Position numbers and translations under genes: made by a program. Under the pieces are notes generated by a model. The model did not search any database. It was not told where the DNA came from and worked only from the letters and a program-made list of their open reading frames with translations. From Bacillota bacterium (GTDB taxonomy: Bacteria > Bacillota > Bacilli > Paenibacillales > UBA4045): a DNA stretch of 64,000 bases. Numbering within the stretch: the first letter of the stretch is position 1; the number at the start of each line of letters is the position of its first letter. This document shows positions 34,397-42,413 of this stretch, piece after piece. Location: positions 62,001-126,000 of the forward strand of contig JAEZQY010000067.1 in NCBI GenBank assembly GCA_023441055.1, in the 5' to 3' direction.

Positions 34397-35188
34397 CTAC
34401 TCTTCCGACAAGCCCAGACGCGCCGACCATTGCTGCATGTCCTGGAAGTCTCCGATAATCCAATCCGCCCCCGCCTTCTCCAAGCGTGCTTGCTTGAGCG
34501 GGTTAATGCCTTCTCTTAGCAGCTCATCACTGGCCAATCCGATCGCCAGCGCCCCGCGCTGCTTCGCCAGACCAATCTCGACCTTGCCATCGCCGATAAC
34601 TGCCAATTGCTGACCCTCTAGTTGATTAGTCACCAACAGGTCCTCCAGCACCTTCTCCTTCGAGCATTCAGCAAGTCCCACAGGGGCGCCTACAATTTCC
34701 TTAAAATAGTGAGCAACGCCCAGCACCTGGGCTTCACGTACAACATCCGGATGGTCGGTTCCGCTGGCGACGTACATCTCAACACCCGCGCGCTGCAAGC
34801 GATCCAGCATCGCAACAGAGCCCTTCATCAAGTAGTCTTCTGCTCGCAGCTCCCCTTGCTCCAGCTTCAACACGCGCTCCTTGACTTGGAGCAGCAGTCT
34901 GCGATTATATTCCGCTTTGTATTCCCATTCGTCTAGTACCGTCGTATTCCAACCCTTGCTGCGTACCGTCTCCGCCAACCAGCGCATCTGATACACCGTC
35001 TGAATCCCCGTTGACTCATCAACATAAGCATCGATCTCCCGTTCCAAGGCTGCTTCCTCTTCGGGTGACAGCGTCGCCTGTCCGACAATACTTTCCTTCA
35101 TGAAGGGAATCATAACCTCTTCCCAGCCCGCTCGCAGCGTAGATAACGTTCCATCAAAATCAAACAATACCGTTGTAAGCTTCATCAT
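34397..35188 (-). CDS. HAD family hydrolase (phosphatase)
   Basis: Cytoplasmic phosphatase of 263 residues. Motif I is VLFDFDGTLSTL with the nucleophile D10 and acid/base D12. Motif II is MYVASGTDHPD and motif IV AVIGDGKVEIGLAK. The alpha-helical cap lies between motifs I and II, so this is a C1-cap beta-phosphoglucomutase or phosphoglycolate-phosphatase type. ATG 35188 is preferred to the TTG at 35191 because of GAGGAG nine bases upstream. It is the first gene of the six-gene operon and has a ROK-type operator 24 bases upstream. In a heptose-like scheme it would match GmhB's dephosphorylation step. Confidence 0.88.
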   Translation of the reverse strand: MMKLTTVLFDFDGTLSTLRAGWEEVMIPFMKESIVGQATLSPEEEAALEREIDAYVDESTGIQTVYQMRWLAETVRSKGWNTTVLDEWEYKAEYNRRLLLQVKERVLKLEQGELRAEDYLMKGSVAMLDRLQRAGVEMYVASGTDHPDVVREAQVLGVAHYFKEIVGAPVGLAECSKEKVLEDLLVTNQLEGQQLAVIGDGKVEIGLAKQRGALAIGLASDELLREGINPLKQARLEKAGADWIIGDFQDMQQWSARLGLSEE

Positions 35189-35211
35189 CAATCAATCTCC
35201 TCATTATTGAC

Positions 35212-35229
35212 TTATTCATTAAGTTAAAT
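35212..35229. promoter_or_regulatory. ROK-type operator of the six-gene sugar-phosphate operon
   Basis: TTATTCATTAAGTTAAAT, the clearest form of the shared motif, with C-ATTAA-G core. It lies 24 bases before the HAD start. Minus-strand TTGCTG (near 35242-35247), 17-base spacer and CTTAAT form a weak promoter that would overlap it. Confidence 0.55.
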
Positions 35230-35234
35230 GAACA

Positions 35235-35267
35235 GAGAAACAGCAATTTACGAAAGCCGCTGTTCTC
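35235..35267 (-). terminator. Possible terminator after the ROK regulator
   Basis: GAGAAACAGC pairs with GCTGTTCTC with one bulged A across a 14-base loop. On the minus strand it is followed by TCTGTTCATTT. It begins seven bases past the ROK stop codon. The T-tract is interrupted, so read-through is possible. Confidence 0.45.
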
Positions 35268-35273
35268 TTATGA

Positions 35274-36476
35274 TTACGCAGTCGGCTGTGTCACCTGCTC
35301 TAACACATCAAGCGGGTAATTCATCAGCTCACCGAAAACTAATGCAGCGGCGCCGACCGCGCTCTGCGAGGTGCCGAAGGACGCGGATTGGATCGCGACC
35401 TTACTCTGCGCAAATCGGTATACACTGGATTGCACATGATTTCGTAACCGCGGTAGATAGTTGTCTATATAAGCGTATAATTTTCCACCAAGAATTATCA
35501 GGTCTGGATCATACACATTGAATAGCGTAGTTAAGGTCGATTCCAACACCTGCAGCGTAGATTCCAACACACGCATCGCACCCGGATCGCCCGCATCAAC
35601 AGCTTCGAAGAACCCGCCAATCGTCACATCGGTAACATTCCCGTGCCCCCAGCGACGCAATATGGCTGGTATAGAGCCTACTGTCTCCCAACAGCCGCGA
35701 TTGCCGCAGGCACATAGCTCACCGTCCGGAATGATTGTAATATGACCGATCTGTCCATATAGACCATTGGATCCGAGAATAACATCGCCGCCAGAGACGA
35801 CGCCGCCGCCAATCCCGTGGCCCATCGTCACATAGACGAAATTCGTGTGCTCGCGTCCATAGCCGAACCAGCGCTCAGCCAGCGCCGAGGTGCGCGCATC
35901 ATCATGCATGAGCACCTTACGGCCCAGCAGACGCTCTAACTCCGCTTTAACCGGGAAGTGCTCCCAATTCGGGAAGTTCGGCGGCATGAGCAGCGTACCG
36001 TCCTGCATATTCATCGGACCCGGTATGCCAAGCCCGATGCCAAGCACTTGCTGCGCTTCGGACTCCACCCTTGCGATCATCGATTGGACAATGCTGGACA
36101 CTTGCTCTAGCACCTGCTGTGGACCACTAATTCCTAACGTGCTCGCCTCTGTACTCGCGAGAATCTTACCCGACAGATCCGTCGCGACGACTTCAAGCGA
36201 CTCACGGCCAATATCTATACCAACGAGTGCGAATCGCTCTGTATTCAGCTTGAGCATCATTCGCTTACGCCCGACAGTCCCTGTAGACAGTCCGCTTTCC
36301 TTGAGCAGACCAACCTGTAATAAATCCTGTGTTAGATTTGTAATCGTACCGGACGTCAGTTGCGCAGCCTCTACTAGTTCAATACGAGAGATCGGTTCTA
36401 GCTTCCAGATCTGCTTTAGAAGCCCGGATAAATTCGTTTGTTTCACCTGACGCAGATACCCTGCGGATTGGATCAT
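35274..36476 (-). CDS. ROK family transcriptional repressor (NagC/XylR/Mlc type)
   Basis: DNA-binding ROK protein of 400 residues. The N-terminal winged helix-turn-helix (residues 15-60) includes ISRIELVEAAQLTSGTITNL. The ROK domain follows with VGIDIGRESLEVVATDLSG, MPPNFPNWEHFPV and VTMGHGIGGGVVSGG. The zinc motif CACGNRGCWE is near residue 256. An in-frame GTG at 36485 is an alternative start. Its promoter has an 11-bp-arm palindrome (36511-36537), so it is probably autoregulated. It lies in the middle of genes whose promoters carry a similar inverted repeat and is the only HTH-bearing ROK protein here. That makes it the best candidate for their common repressor; the inducer is unknown. Confidence 0.92.
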   Translation of the reverse strand: MIQSAGYLRQVKQTNLSGLLKQIWKLEPISRIELVEAAQLTSGTITNLTQDLLQVGLLKESGLSTGTVGRKRMMLKLNTERFALVGIDIGRESLEVVATDLSGKILASTEASTLGISGPQQVLEQVSSIVQSMIARVESEAQQVLGIGLGIPGPMNMQDGTLLMPPNFPNWEHFPVKAELERLLGRKVLMHDDARTSALAERWFGYGREHTNFVYVTMGHGIGGGVVSGGDVILGSNGLYGQIGHITIIPDGELCACGNRGCWETVGSIPAILRRWGHGNVTDVTIGGFFEAVDAGDPGAMRVLESTLQVLESTLTTLFNVYDPDLIILGGKLYAYIDNYLPRLRNHVQSSVYRFAQSKVAIQSASFGTSQSAVGAAALVFGELMNYPLDVLEQVTQPTA

Positions 36477-36510
36477 AACCTGCACCTAGTTTCTATCTAT
36501 ATTGTAGTTA

Positions 36511-36537
36511 GAATCAATTTCACAATGAAATTGATTC
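36511..36537. promoter_or_regulatory. Long palindrome upstream of the ROK repressor gene
   Basis: GAATCAATTTC and GAAATTGATTC are perfect 11-bp arms around ACAAT (ATTGT on the gene's strand). The TTTC-N5-GAAA arrangement is that of known NagC/Mlc sites. It lies between promoter 36549-36576 and the start codon. Confidence 0.8.
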
Positions 36538-36548
36538 AGTTCTAATAC

Positions 36549-36576
36549 TTTATACAATAAGATAACTTTGATCAAA
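36549..36576 (-). promoter_or_regulatory. Promoter of the ROK repressor gene
   Basis: Minus-strand TTTGAT (36571-36576), 16-base spacer, TATAAA (36549-36554), with the palindrome starting 11 bases downstream. Confidence 0.5.
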
Positions 36577-36595
36577 TGTACACATGAATTGTCAA

Positions 36596-39181
36596 TCAAT
36601 GGTGATGATGGTGATCAATTCCCTTATGCTCATGGTACACTTGGTGATGGTGCATGCGATGATGAAGCGCGCGATGCGCGGCATGCAGACTCGTAAGCAG
36701 CTGCTTGAACACTTGCTCCTCTGCGCGCGTGGCCAATGTCTTCACGTAGGCGGTCGAGCCTTCAATCTGCTCCAGGATCGTCATCGCATCCGCAGCCTGG
36801 AAGCATCGCTGACCCTTCACCAGGATGAACACCGCACTCGTATGTGCGGTTATCATCTCGGCCTGCCCCTCATATCGTCCTCTTATTCGAAGCGCTACCC
36901 AGCAGCTCTCCTGCACCTTGAGCGTCCAATGACCGGCATACTTCCCCGTACTCGGATCGACGGTTACGCATTCCTTGAGCTCGCCATTGACGACCAGTTC
37001 AATCCGCGTTATTGGGATCGTCACCGTCTCTACTTGCCATTGAATATCTACGGAACCGCCGGTTGCGGGCATCTCGAACCGGCTGCCCATCTCATAACCA
37101 TGAACGAGGAAATCGATCATCGGGCCGTAGGATACGAACGTCAGACGCTTCCTCACTGCCTCCATCCAGCTCTGATACGTGAATGGCTCATCCTTGATCA
37201 GCGCATAGGTTCGAATCTTGCCTACCGGTGTTTCCTGCGACATTTTATCCGTGCCTGCAACGGCCGGCACTTCATAGCCGCAATTGAGGTATCTGTACCA
37301 ATCGGATAAGGAATAAGGATTGATCCCACGCTCACCGAAGGAACACATCTCCACCGCATCGATCTCACCTAATACGATAGCCGCTGCACCCTCTGCGCGC
37401 GGGTTCGGCAGATGCGGCAGTACCGCTAGACCGAATTGCTCGCGGCATTGCCTTGCCCATTGCGTAAGCGTCGCTTCCAGCGGGTCGCCCAAGCCGGATT
37501 CATCCGGCCCGCCTGTGCACAGTGGCAGGATCATACTGCCTTCATAGCCTAGCAATGAGATATGGCCCAGGATATGCTGGCGATTCTCTGTTCCTACACG
37601 GACGAGGTACTCACCGGACCCACCGTTCTCTATACTGCCAATGGTTGTCTTCCCATCGAAATCCCCTAGGTTGCTGAACATCTCGCCCCATTGACTCGTT
37701 AATAGATTCACGACATTGACACCTTCGGCCTCGCCTTCGAGCAGTGCCGTCTGCGGCGACAAGAAGTGCACATGGGTATCCGCCGTTACCCATCCCTTCT
37801 GCCTCCATGGCAGAACATGCTCTAGCTCGATTGTAATGTCAGTTGTGTCTGAATCAACGATTACCCGCTTACGCACCGGGCGAATTTCCAAGCCCTTCGT
37901 GACCTCGATGAACAGCTCGCCCTTAGGCAGCTTATACTCCGCTTCCCCATTCATATAGACCGAATAATGAACATGATTGACATGCTCTACCCCATAATCC
38001 TCGAACCAATTGGCATTGGGAATCCGGTGTCCGTTAACAGGCGCATAATACTGTCCGAATGCACCATGGAGATGAACCTTGGCTGCTACTGGCTGCTTGG
38101 TACGACTATCGATCACTCGAAGCTTTACCGGCCTTGTATGCCGTTCCAACAATGTCGTCCGTTCATGCTTGGACAGCTCCGAGATTGGGATGCTGCTTAT
38201 CTGTCCAGTTAAGGGATGATTGATGTAGAGGCAAGCGTCCGGATGCGCAGTGAAATCCACGAGCCACTCCCGACTGGAGGGAGTCGGGTTTACTACATGT
38301 CCGAAGTAGGGTGAAGTCGTCTCCCAATTCTGATCGTCATACTGCAACACGGGCGATACAGCAATAACAGCTCCCATATCGATTCGTATGTTCGCCTGAT
38401 CGCCGTAGGGATCGAGCGGGAATTCACTTCGGATCACTACCGTTTGTCTGGCGTCCCATCGCAGGGGATGAGCGGACGCATTCATCGCCGTCAGTCCGAA
38501 CAGGAAGACGGTTCCATCCTCAGGTCGCAGCGTGATGGATTGAATAGCCTTCTCCGGGGTAGGATTATTCAGGGCATACAGCCAGTGGTGCATAGCCGCA
38601 TTCTCCCCTTGGAAGGTCGTTCGAATCTGAGTTTTGCCCCATGGGAATACGACATGCCCCGGGCCTTCATCGGACTTCTCCGGTATAGCTGCCGGCTTCA
38701 GGTGCTTCACCGATTCGAAGCTGTTCTCGCCCCAATTTGTCTTGAACTCACTAATCTGATAGCGACGCTTGATCGAAACCTCGAAGCTGGTTCCATCTTC
38801 ATAATGCAAGGTATAGACGGATACCGTCTCGCCTAATCGAGGCGTCCCCATCATCGGTTTATAGATGCCGTCTGCCTCTGTGCTGCTTGCCTTGAAATCC
38901 GCAGCATGAACGAACACGAGCTGAGCAGCGTGCAGCGATTCAGGCAATGGCAGTGTAATCTCCTCGTCCTTAAGCAGCACAACATTCGGCTCCTGACCTT
39001 CGGGTCCGAGCTGGAAGGGGATTCCCCACAGCTCCTGCGCGCCGACGAGCAGGTGCTGCTTGTTAGCCAGCACCTGCTCCGAGCAATCAGCTTCGGATAA
39101 CGCATGAATATTCCGGTTGTATATTCCCCGCAGGTCTACTTGAACAACATGAGCATGTCGATCATCCAACTGTCCATTCAT
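36596..39181 (-). CDS. CehA/McbA family metallohydrolase with PHP domain
   Basis: Large cytoplasmic metal-dependent hydrolase of 861 residues without signal peptide. The N-terminal 440 residues look like beta-rich domains (for example RVIDSRTKQPVAAKVHLHGAFG, a carboxypeptidase-regulatory-like segment). The PHP metal motif GWVTADTHVHFLSPQTA is near residue 463, followed by VLPHLPNPRAEGAAA, IDAVEMCSFGERG and VAGTDKMSQ. The C-terminus is very histidine-rich, ending in five consecutive histidines with further HH and HHH groups before them. It follows the GH38 alpha-mannosidase gene by five bases and is cotranscribed with it. The substrate is unknown; members are annotated as carbamate or phosphoester hydrolases. 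Confidence 0.85.
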   Translation of the reverse strand: MNGQLDDRHAHVVQVDLRGIYNRNIHALSEADCSEQVLANKQHLLVGAQELWGIPFQLGPEGQEPNVVLLKDEEITLPLPESLHAAQLVFVHAADFKASSTEADGIYKPMMGTPRLGETVSVYTLHYEDGTSFEVSIKRRYQISEFKTNWGENSFESVKHLKPAAIPEKSDEGPGHVVFPWGKTQIRTTFQGENAAMHHWLYALNNPTPEKAIQSITLRPEDGTVFLFGLTAMNASAHPLRWDARQTVVIRSEFPLDPYGDQANIRIDMGAVIAVSPVLQYDDQNWETTSPYFGHVVNPTPSSREWLVDFTAHPDACLYINHPLTGQISSIPISELSKHERTTLLERHTRPVKLRVIDSRTKQPVAAKVHLHGAFGQYYAPVNGHRIPNANWFEDYGVEHVNHVHYSVYMNGEAEYKLPKGELFIEVTKGLEIRPVRKRVIVDSDTTDITIELEHVLPWRQKGWVTADTHVHFLSPQTALLEGEAEGVNVVNLLTSQWGEMFSNLGDFDGKTTIGSIENGGSGEYLVRVGTENRQHILGHISLLGYEGSMILPLCTGGPDESGLGDPLEATLTQWARQCREQFGLAVLPHLPNPRAEGAAAIVLGEIDAVEMCSFGERGINPYSLSDWYRYLNCGYEVPAVAGTDKMSQETPVGKIRTYALIKDEPFTYQSWMEAVRKRLTFVSYGPMIDFLVHGYEMGSRFEMPATGGSVDIQWQVETVTIPITRIELVVNGELKECVTVDPSTGKYAGHWTLKVQESCWVALRIRGRYEGQAEMITAHTSAVFILVKGQRCFQAADAMTILEQIEGSTAYVKTLATRAEEQVFKQLLTSLHAAHRALHHRMHHHQVYHEHKGIDHHHHH

Positions 39182-39186
39182 AGGAC

Positions 39187-42100
39187 CTACTCCTTAGCTA
39201 CACGTATTCGGAAGGTCTTCAGTTCATACGGCTTGAAGTAGGTGGAGAAGCGATGAGCCTCGCTAGGCAATGCTGCTTCTTCCCGCTCCATGAGATTCAC
39301 TTCTTCAACCGCTTCAATGCGAGCATGACTGCCGAAGCTCGCTGCGCCTCGCTTGCCGGCAAACTCATAGCAACGAACGATGATGTCATCGGAATCCTCT
39401 GCCTTCTTAATCGTATCAACCACCACATGATTGCTGTCGCATGTGAAGAAGCTCATTTCTGCTGGCAGCAGTGATCCAGGAGCCAGCTCAGGCCGATCCG
39501 CTTCGTCAATCGCTACCGGCAGCAATGGCGTATTGAGCCGCTGTGCCTGTTGCTGTGTGCCGCCGGTGAACCAATCCCCGCTATGCGGCAATAGGGAGTA
39601 TGTGAAGTCATGCTCGCCGATATCTGCCGTAGCATCTGGTTTAGTCGCCGCCTTAATGAGCGTCAGACGCATCGTCTGCTCCCTCACATCATGACCATAC
39701 TTGCAGTCATTCAGTAAGCTGACACCGTAATCACGCTCCGATAGATCGATCCAGCGCTGCGCGCAGGTTTCGAATCTGGCATAATCCCAGCTCGTGTTCC
39801 AGTGTGTAGGACGCTGCACATTGCCATATTGGATTTCATAGGTTGCTGAAGTGGAACGAATATTAACTGGGAATGCAACCTTCAGCAGCTGATCAGGCTC
39901 ATGCCAGGATACATGCGTCTTGAAATCAATGCGCGGATTATCTGCATATACGATCATATCCTGTGAGATAACCGACCGTTCATACTGCCATTCGAAGCGA
40001 ATAACCGCTCGGTGTTCATCATTGTGTATAACCGCTACAGAGGTTAAATCCGTCACCACATGCTTCTTCTCATAGTAATAGATATCAATTTCCCAAGCGT
40101 CATGAGCAGTCGGCTTATCTTCATGAACGTCGAAGCGGTTGGCGACTTCACCTGCCAGCAATACCTCACGATCATTATGCTTATCATAGAGTCGGCTAAT
40201 CTGACCGTGCGCGTTCCACTCCAATGCATAGAATGGCGTATCTGCACCGTTAGCTGTAATGGTAATTGGTGCTGTCGCTGTATGAGCCCCCGAACCGGCG
40301 ATTTCAGCAGCGCTAACGAACGTATAGCCCATAGCTGGAACTGCAACCTTAACTGTCTTATGATCAAGCTCAATCAGTTCTTCTCTAGCCCAGCCCAGCG
40401 AGTTAAAGATCAGATATCCGGACTGACCCTGTGTATCCACCAATTGCGCCAGACCTTGAAGACTATTGTGCAAGGGAGCGGCTGCAAGCTGCTCGGCTTC
40501 TGCATATTCGACGTGACAGTCCTCATACACTTCAGCGATAGAGGAACCCGGCAAGATATCATGGAATTGATTACGGAGCACGATTTTCCAGCTCTCATAG
40601 ATCGCTTCCTGTGCATAATACTCGAAGCCGGCAGCCGCGCTGTAGAATGACGACACCAGCTCTGCATCACGCAGCAGGTTCTCCATATAGCGATTCATCT
40701 TCTTCACATAGGCTTGAGAAGTATAGGTGCCTCTGTGCAGCTCCAGATACAGCTCTCCATCCCAACGATGAACATAACGATCTGTTGACTCTACATTCTC
40801 CTCCAGCTTGTTGAAGAATTCATCCGCGCGGCCGATCGTCACCTTCGGCAGGCCAGGCATATGCGCCAGGCGTCTTCTCATCTCGAGCATCGTTCTCGTT
40901 GGTCCGCCACCGCCGTCGCCATAACCGAATGACAGTAGCAGTTCATTATTAATTTCCTTATCACGATAGTCGTTCCAGATTCCTGCAACTGTCTGCGGCA
41001 GCACCTGGCCGTTATACGTATAATACTTCGCTACACTGTCCGGACTCCGACCCGGATCTGGCGTCGTGATGTAATGCGTTAGAATTTCTGTGCCATCGAT
41101 TCCAATCCACTTGAATGTATCATGCGGGAACCGATTATATACACTCCAGCTGATCTTGGTTGTCATAAAATAGCGCAAGCCGGCCTTCTTCAGAATTTGC
41201 GGCAGCGCCCAGCTATAGCCGAATACGTCTGGCAGCCATAGATACTCACACTTGGCACCGAAGCGCTGCTCGTAGAAGCGCTGACCGTACACAAGCTGTC
41301 TGACCAAGGATTCACCGGATGGGATATTGCAATCCGACTCCAGCCACATCGCTCCGCCCGCTTCCCAGCGGCCATCCTGTACACGCTCTTCAATCTTCTC
41401 ATAAATTTGCGGATAATCCCGCTGCAGATCATCATAAAGCTGAGGCTGCGTCTGGAGGAAGGTATATTCCGGGAATTGCTCCATTAGACGCAGCACTGTG
41501 GAGAACGAGCGCGCAGCCTTCTCTCTGGTATGCTTCAGACGCCATAGCCAAGCAACGTCTATATGGGTGTGCCCGATACAACGAACCGTCACATCCGAGG
41601 ACTTCGGGAAAGCGTCGATATCCGCCTTCAGCTGTTCGTTAGCCGCGCTGATGCTGCGATAGAACGCCTCGCTGCCTGCTTGACGCCAATCAACAAGCAA
41701 GTATGCGCGATCCAATGCCTGAAGCAGTCGATTATATTCATAGGAGTTCTCATGCAATACCTTCAGCGTCTCGCGTACCGCGTACGACGTATAATAGAAG
41801 TCATCTGCATCCACATCCAGTATCGCTAGAGCGGACTGCCTGATCTCATGCTCCCAATCGAATCGAATTCCGGTATCGCCATTGAGGCCCGACCATACCT
41901 TGAACAGAAGCTGAATACGCTGTCCGATCATCTCTTCCGTCAGGAACACTTCCATATGGTTCGTTCCCACTCCCTGGTACGGCTCTCCGTTCACATACAA
42001 TAAGGATTCGAATCCCCAGTTATGTCCATCGCCTGTCTTGCCGAAGTCGAACAAGCCGAGCACGCGCTGACCTGCCCACTCCGCAGGCACAGTAACCTCT

Positions 42101-42324
42101 GCACGCATCCAAGCTGTAACGTCCCGGCCCTTCCAACGCTCACCGAGTGTGATCGTTCCCCACTGCGCATCCGCTGGCGGCATTGCGCCAATCTCCGCTT
42201 CCTCATCAATCCAGAATTCATATTCCGGAATCTTCACAAGTTGCTTATGTCGATACTTCTCTAATTCATTTACTCTTCTTTCGAGCTTGGCAATCGTTAG
42301 CAGCATTGGATTTAACGTACTCAA
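39187..42324 (-). CDS. Alpha-mannosidase, glycoside hydrolase family 38 (long form)
   Basis: Cytoplasmic alpha-mannosidase of 1045 residues, the usual size of the bacterial/yeast Ams1-like class, with an N-terminal beta-domain (residues 1-240) before the catalytic domain. RCIGHTHIDVAWLWRLKHT near residue 252 carries two zinc ligands. CEYLWLPDVFGYSWALPQIL near residue 367 carries the nucleophile aspartate. FGYGDGGGGPTRTMLEM holds the later histidine-equivalent region. The start is TTG at 42324 with GGGAGG nine bases upstream. First gene of a two-gene operon with the CehA-like protein, behind promoter 42380-42408 and operator 42352-42372. Confidence 0.94.
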   Translation of the reverse strand: MSTLNPMLLTIAKLERRVNELEKYRHKQLVKIPEYEFWIDEEAEIGAMPPADAQWGTITLGERWKGRDVTAWMRAEVTVPAEWAGQRVLGLFDFGKTGDGHNWGFESLLYVNGEPYQGVGTNHMEVFLTEEMIGQRIQLLFKVWSGLNGDTGIRFDWEHEIRQSALAILDVDADDFYYTSYAVRETLKVLHENSYEYNRLLQALDRAYLLVDWRQAGSEAFYRSISAANEQLKADIDAFPKSSDVTVRCIGHTHIDVAWLWRLKHTREKAARSFSTVLRLMEQFPEYTFLQTQPQLYDDLQRDYPQIYEKIEERVQDGRWEAGGAMWLESDCNIPSGESLVRQLVYGQRFYEQRFGAKCEYLWLPDVFGYSWALPQILKKAGLRYFMTTKISWSVYNRFPHDTFKWIGIDGTEILTHYITTPDPGRSPDSVAKYYTYNGQVLPQTVAGIWNDYRDKEINNELLLSFGYGDGGGGPTRTMLEMRRRLAHMPGLPKVTIGRADEFFNKLEENVESTDRYVHRWDGELYLELHRGTYTSQAYVKKMNRYMENLLRDAELVSSFYSAAAGFEYYAQEAIYESWKIVLRNQFHDILPGSSIAEVYEDCHVEYAEAEQLAAAPLHNSLQGLAQLVDTQGQSGYLIFNSLGWAREELIELDHKTVKVAVPAMGYTFVSAAEIAGSGAHTATAPITITANGADTPFYALEWNAHGQISRLYDKHNDREVLLAGEVANRFDVHEDKPTAHDAWEIDIYYYEKKHVVTDLTSVAVIHNDEHRAVIRFEWQYERSVISQDMIVYADNPRIDFKTHVSWHEPDQLLKVAFPVNIRSTSATYEIQYGNVQRPTHWNTSWDYARFETCAQRWIDLSERDYGVSLLNDCKYGHDVREQTMRLTLIKAATKPDATADIGEHDFTYSLLPHSGDWFTGGTQQQAQRLNTPLLPVAIDEADRPELAPGSLLPAEMSFFTCDSNHVVVDTIKKAEDSDDIIVRCYEFAGKRGAASFGSHARIEAVEEVNLMEREEAALPSEAHRFSTYFKPYELKTFRIRVAKE

Positions 42325-42351
42325 GTCAGGTTACCTCCCGAAATAATGATC

Positions 42352-42372
42352 ATTTAATCTTAATGATTAAAT
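42352..42372. promoter_or_regulatory. ROK-type operator, mannosidase promoter
   Basis: ATTTAATC and GATTAAAT are perfect 8-bp arms around five bases; the gene strand reads TTTAATC-ATTAA-GATTAAA. It begins 8 bases downstream of the -10 box and 28 bases before the TTG start. Confidence 0.7.
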
Positions 42373-42379
42373 TAATAAA

Positions 42380-42408
42380 AGTATATCAAAGTTTCAGATG
42401 TCTGTCTA
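42380..42408 (-). promoter_or_regulatory. Promoter of the mannosidase-CehA operon
   Basis: Minus-strand TAGACA (42403-42408), 17-base spacer, TATACT (42380-42385). It lies just past the stop codon of the metallophosphoesterase gene, so read-through from that gene is also possible. Confidence 0.6.
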
Positions 42409-42413
42409 TGCCC

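Noticed and set aside
29074..35188. ADP-heptose/LPS core biosynthesis operon
   Set aside because: No HldE nucleotidyltransferase or heptosyltransferase is found, and the host appears to be Gram-positive. Kept only as an analogy of chemistry.
36596..36620. Terminal histidine run read as a cloning tag
   Set aside because: The surrounding sequence is ordinary chromosomal DNA, further histidines are interspersed before the run, and the ROK promoter follows directly. No vector sequence is present.
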